Origin: Trichodesmium erythraeum GBRTRLIN201
GTDB lineage: Bacteria > Cyanobacteriota > Cyanobacteriia > Cyanobacteriales > Microcoleaceae
Reading direction: 5' to 3'
DNA length: 37,954 nucleotides
Assembly (NCBI GenBank): GCA_018457135.1
Contig: JAGGDU010000234.1
Coordinates: 33,466 to 71,419 of the forward strand
Each line of letters begins with the position of its first letter. Positions within the stretch are counted from its first letter, which is position 1. The notes under the pieces are model-generated. The model saw only the letters and a program-made list of their open reading frames with translations. It did not search any database and was not told where the DNA came from. A program made the position numbers and the translations under genes. This document shows positions 36,646-37,954 of the stretch, one piece after another.

Positions 36646-36707
36646 GCGATCGCTAAAAATTGACAAGAAGAAAGAAGCGATCGCTAAAAATTGGCAGAGG
36701 AAAACAA
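36646..36707. repeat. 31-bp direct repeat containing HIP1 octamers
   Basis: GCGATCGCTAAAAATTGACA at 36646 recurs as GCGATCGCTAAAAATTGGCA at 36677, followed in both by a purine-rich AAGAAGAAAG-like tail. Each unit carries one perfect HIP1 octamer. Confidence 0.8.
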
Positions 36708-36711
36708 GTGT

Positions 36712-37580
36712 TTAAAGTTTTGAGTCTGTCATAGTTTCAAAAATCGGATAAAGATATTTCAATTTAATTCGTGCATCTTGGGTTGTGAAATTCCAAATGA
36801 CTTTACTAGCTGTGTGATTTCATTCCTATTGCCAAGTATTCAATTCTGATGCCAGTTGCGTCACAGTGGGAATACGTCGAGCCAGACATTGCTGTGATCA
36901 AACACTTATTTCAATCTCGGCAACATTCAGCCAACTAACATTACAAGGTGTCTGATAAATTTCCAATCTTTGAGTCAGACGGTGTGCTTCTGGCGCGGGC
37001 AAAGCCTTGTACCATGAAGCAATATTATGAGTATTAAGATTATCCCAAAGTAATTTCACTTTTTCAGCTTTAAGATAATTTACCTCTAATAATGGTCGAA
37101 TTTATTCCGCCTAATTAATACTGGTAAGGCTATCCAGTAACTAGTCGCCAACCGCTAATGAGATCAAAAAATATAAACAAAGCTTGAGTTCTTTCACTAG
37201 TGTAGTGATAATCTTCTTTAGCATCTTGAGGTGCTTGCATTTCAATTGGTTCATAAAGATCCCCGGTGAACTAGACAACTGCTTCATCCGTAAAAATTAG
37301 AGGCTGCCTTGGACTGTGTTAGCTATTATAAAGCTCTATAAAGACTTCCATCTCTCCCACGAACTTTGCTGAATCTCTCTGTTAATCTTCTGGGAATGGA
37401 ACCAGTGCAAAGCTTCGGTGTAAAAATGTTGTGTTAGTTCCACAGCAAGTCGATCATTTGTAACTGCCGAATGTTGGTTGCATAAACGAATGCCCGAAAT
37501 TAGTATAACGAACTATTTATAAGTGGCATGACGACTAAACACTGGACGTAAGTTGGTCAATATTTGCTCTAGACAAAGTA
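36712..37580 (-). pseudogene. IS630-family transposase relic
   Basis: On the minus strand, with frameshifts: DSAKFVGEMEVFIELYN, RQPLIFTDEAVV, FTGDLYEPIEMQAPQDAKED then YHYTSERTQALFIFFDLISG and WRLVT, VKLLWDNLNTHNIASWYKAL, PAPEAHRLTQRLEIYQTPCN, VSWLNVAEIEISV, and FTTQDARIKLKYLYP before the stop. DEAVVxF, WDNLNTH and SWLNxAEIE are the three catalytic-acid blocks of IS630-type DDE transposases. Several stops and shifts inactivate it, and the N-terminal DNA-binding part is too degraded to follow. Confidence 0.82.
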
Positions 37581-37620
37581 TTATGTGCATTTCAAGAGTA
37601 TTTGCTGGTCAAATTTAAGA

Positions 37621-37700
37621 ATCATTAGCCAGCATTCACCATTCCCTGACATAAGAGCGGGGAATGTTTTTTTTCTACCGAGAACTTTGTATTGTTCAGT
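37621..37700. repeat. Dispersed repeat with terminator-like hairpin, copy B
   Basis: This is the second copy of the sequence at 18069-18147. Here CATTCCC (37640-37646) pairs perfectly with GGGAATG (37660-37666) and is followed by T8, giving a textbook intrinsic terminator on the plus strand. It lies immediately upstream (minus-strand sense) of the IS630 relic. Confidence 0.75.
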
Positions 37701-37954
37701 GTAGTCAACTAATCTCCCAAATATTCAGGCTGCATGAACATTATGGTTGAAGTTCTATGAAACCTTTTCCTGTTCTATAAGTCAAGCTTTTTTTCCTATA
37801 CTTAGATATCAACTATACTGAACAGTAATAGTAATAATTAATTTGACTGAGACTAAACTTTCTTACTATTTGAACACATTCTTTTTTCACCCTTCATATT
37901 ATAGAACCTATTTGGGATCTTTTTTTGCCGTTCAGGCGATCGCCAATCTCTTAA
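37701..37954. other. Gene-free right end of the window
   Basis: AT-rich DNA with a HIP1 octamer about 20 bases from the end. No gene start or end can be recognised. Confidence 0.5.

Noticed and set aside
1-37954. tRNA, rRNA or hydrogenase structural genes (hupSL/hoxYH)
   Set aside because: No cloverleaf-like GTTCRAATC segments, rRNA sequence or large-subunit RxCGxC / DPCxxC motifs were noticed on either strand; a tool-based scan would be needed to be certain.

Overview
The window looks like chromosomal DNA of a filamentous, probably nitrogen-fixing, marine cyanobacterium of the Trichodesmium/Okeania kind. The signs are strong AT bias, many GCGATCGC (HIP1) octamers from about 10.9 kb rightward, a group 2 cyanobacterial sigma factor, a hyp cluster with its NHL-repeat companion, and unusually low coding density. 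Intact genes cover only about 44% of the bases. Much of the rest is recognisable decayed mobile DNA. The organism name is inference; no ribosomal RNA or marker gene is present.

0.5-16.5 kb: a complete set of [NiFe]-hydrogenase maturation genes lies on the minus strand in transcription order NHL protein, hypF, hypC, hypD, hypE, hypA, hypB. All six hyp frames are open, but every gap has been invaded: a reverse-transcriptase relic upstream of hypF, a decayed partial copy of hypC, a TnpB tail upstream of hypD, a dead membrane-protein gene between hypD and hypE, and, between hypA and hypB, a plus-strand mglBAC glucose/galactose ABC transporter operon plus relics of a DUF2887 gene and a transposase. 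HypF/HypE make the cyanide ligands, HypC/HypD assemble Fe(CN)2CO, and HypA/HypB deliver nickel. The hydrogenase structural genes are not in the window.

16.6-18.1 kb: an inactive IS1-family element with both terminal inverted repeats sits between two inverted fragments of an IS5-type transposase. 18.4-25.6 kb: housekeeping and hypothetical genes, namely corrinoid adenosyltransferase, a 152-aa unknown, a group 2 sigma factor, a two-PPC-domain protein with a clear terminator, and an ABHD14-like hydrolase.

25.6-33.3 kb: a mobile-element graveyard (two IS630-type relics, an IS701/IS4-type relic, an almost full-length IS5-type element with inverted repeats) containing one intact gene, a DUF1802 protein. 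33.8-34.9 kb: glucokinase, which would phosphorylate glucose imported by MglBAC.

35.0-38.0 kb: a TnpB zinc-ribbon relic joined to three tandem copies of a roughly 212-bp unit that itself contains part of tnpB, a diverged fourth copy 0.6 kb away, an IS630-type relic, and a terminator-like dispersed repeat also found at 18.1 kb. The most unusual items are the sugar transporter inside the hyp cluster, the tnpB-derived tandem array, and the partial hypC duplication.
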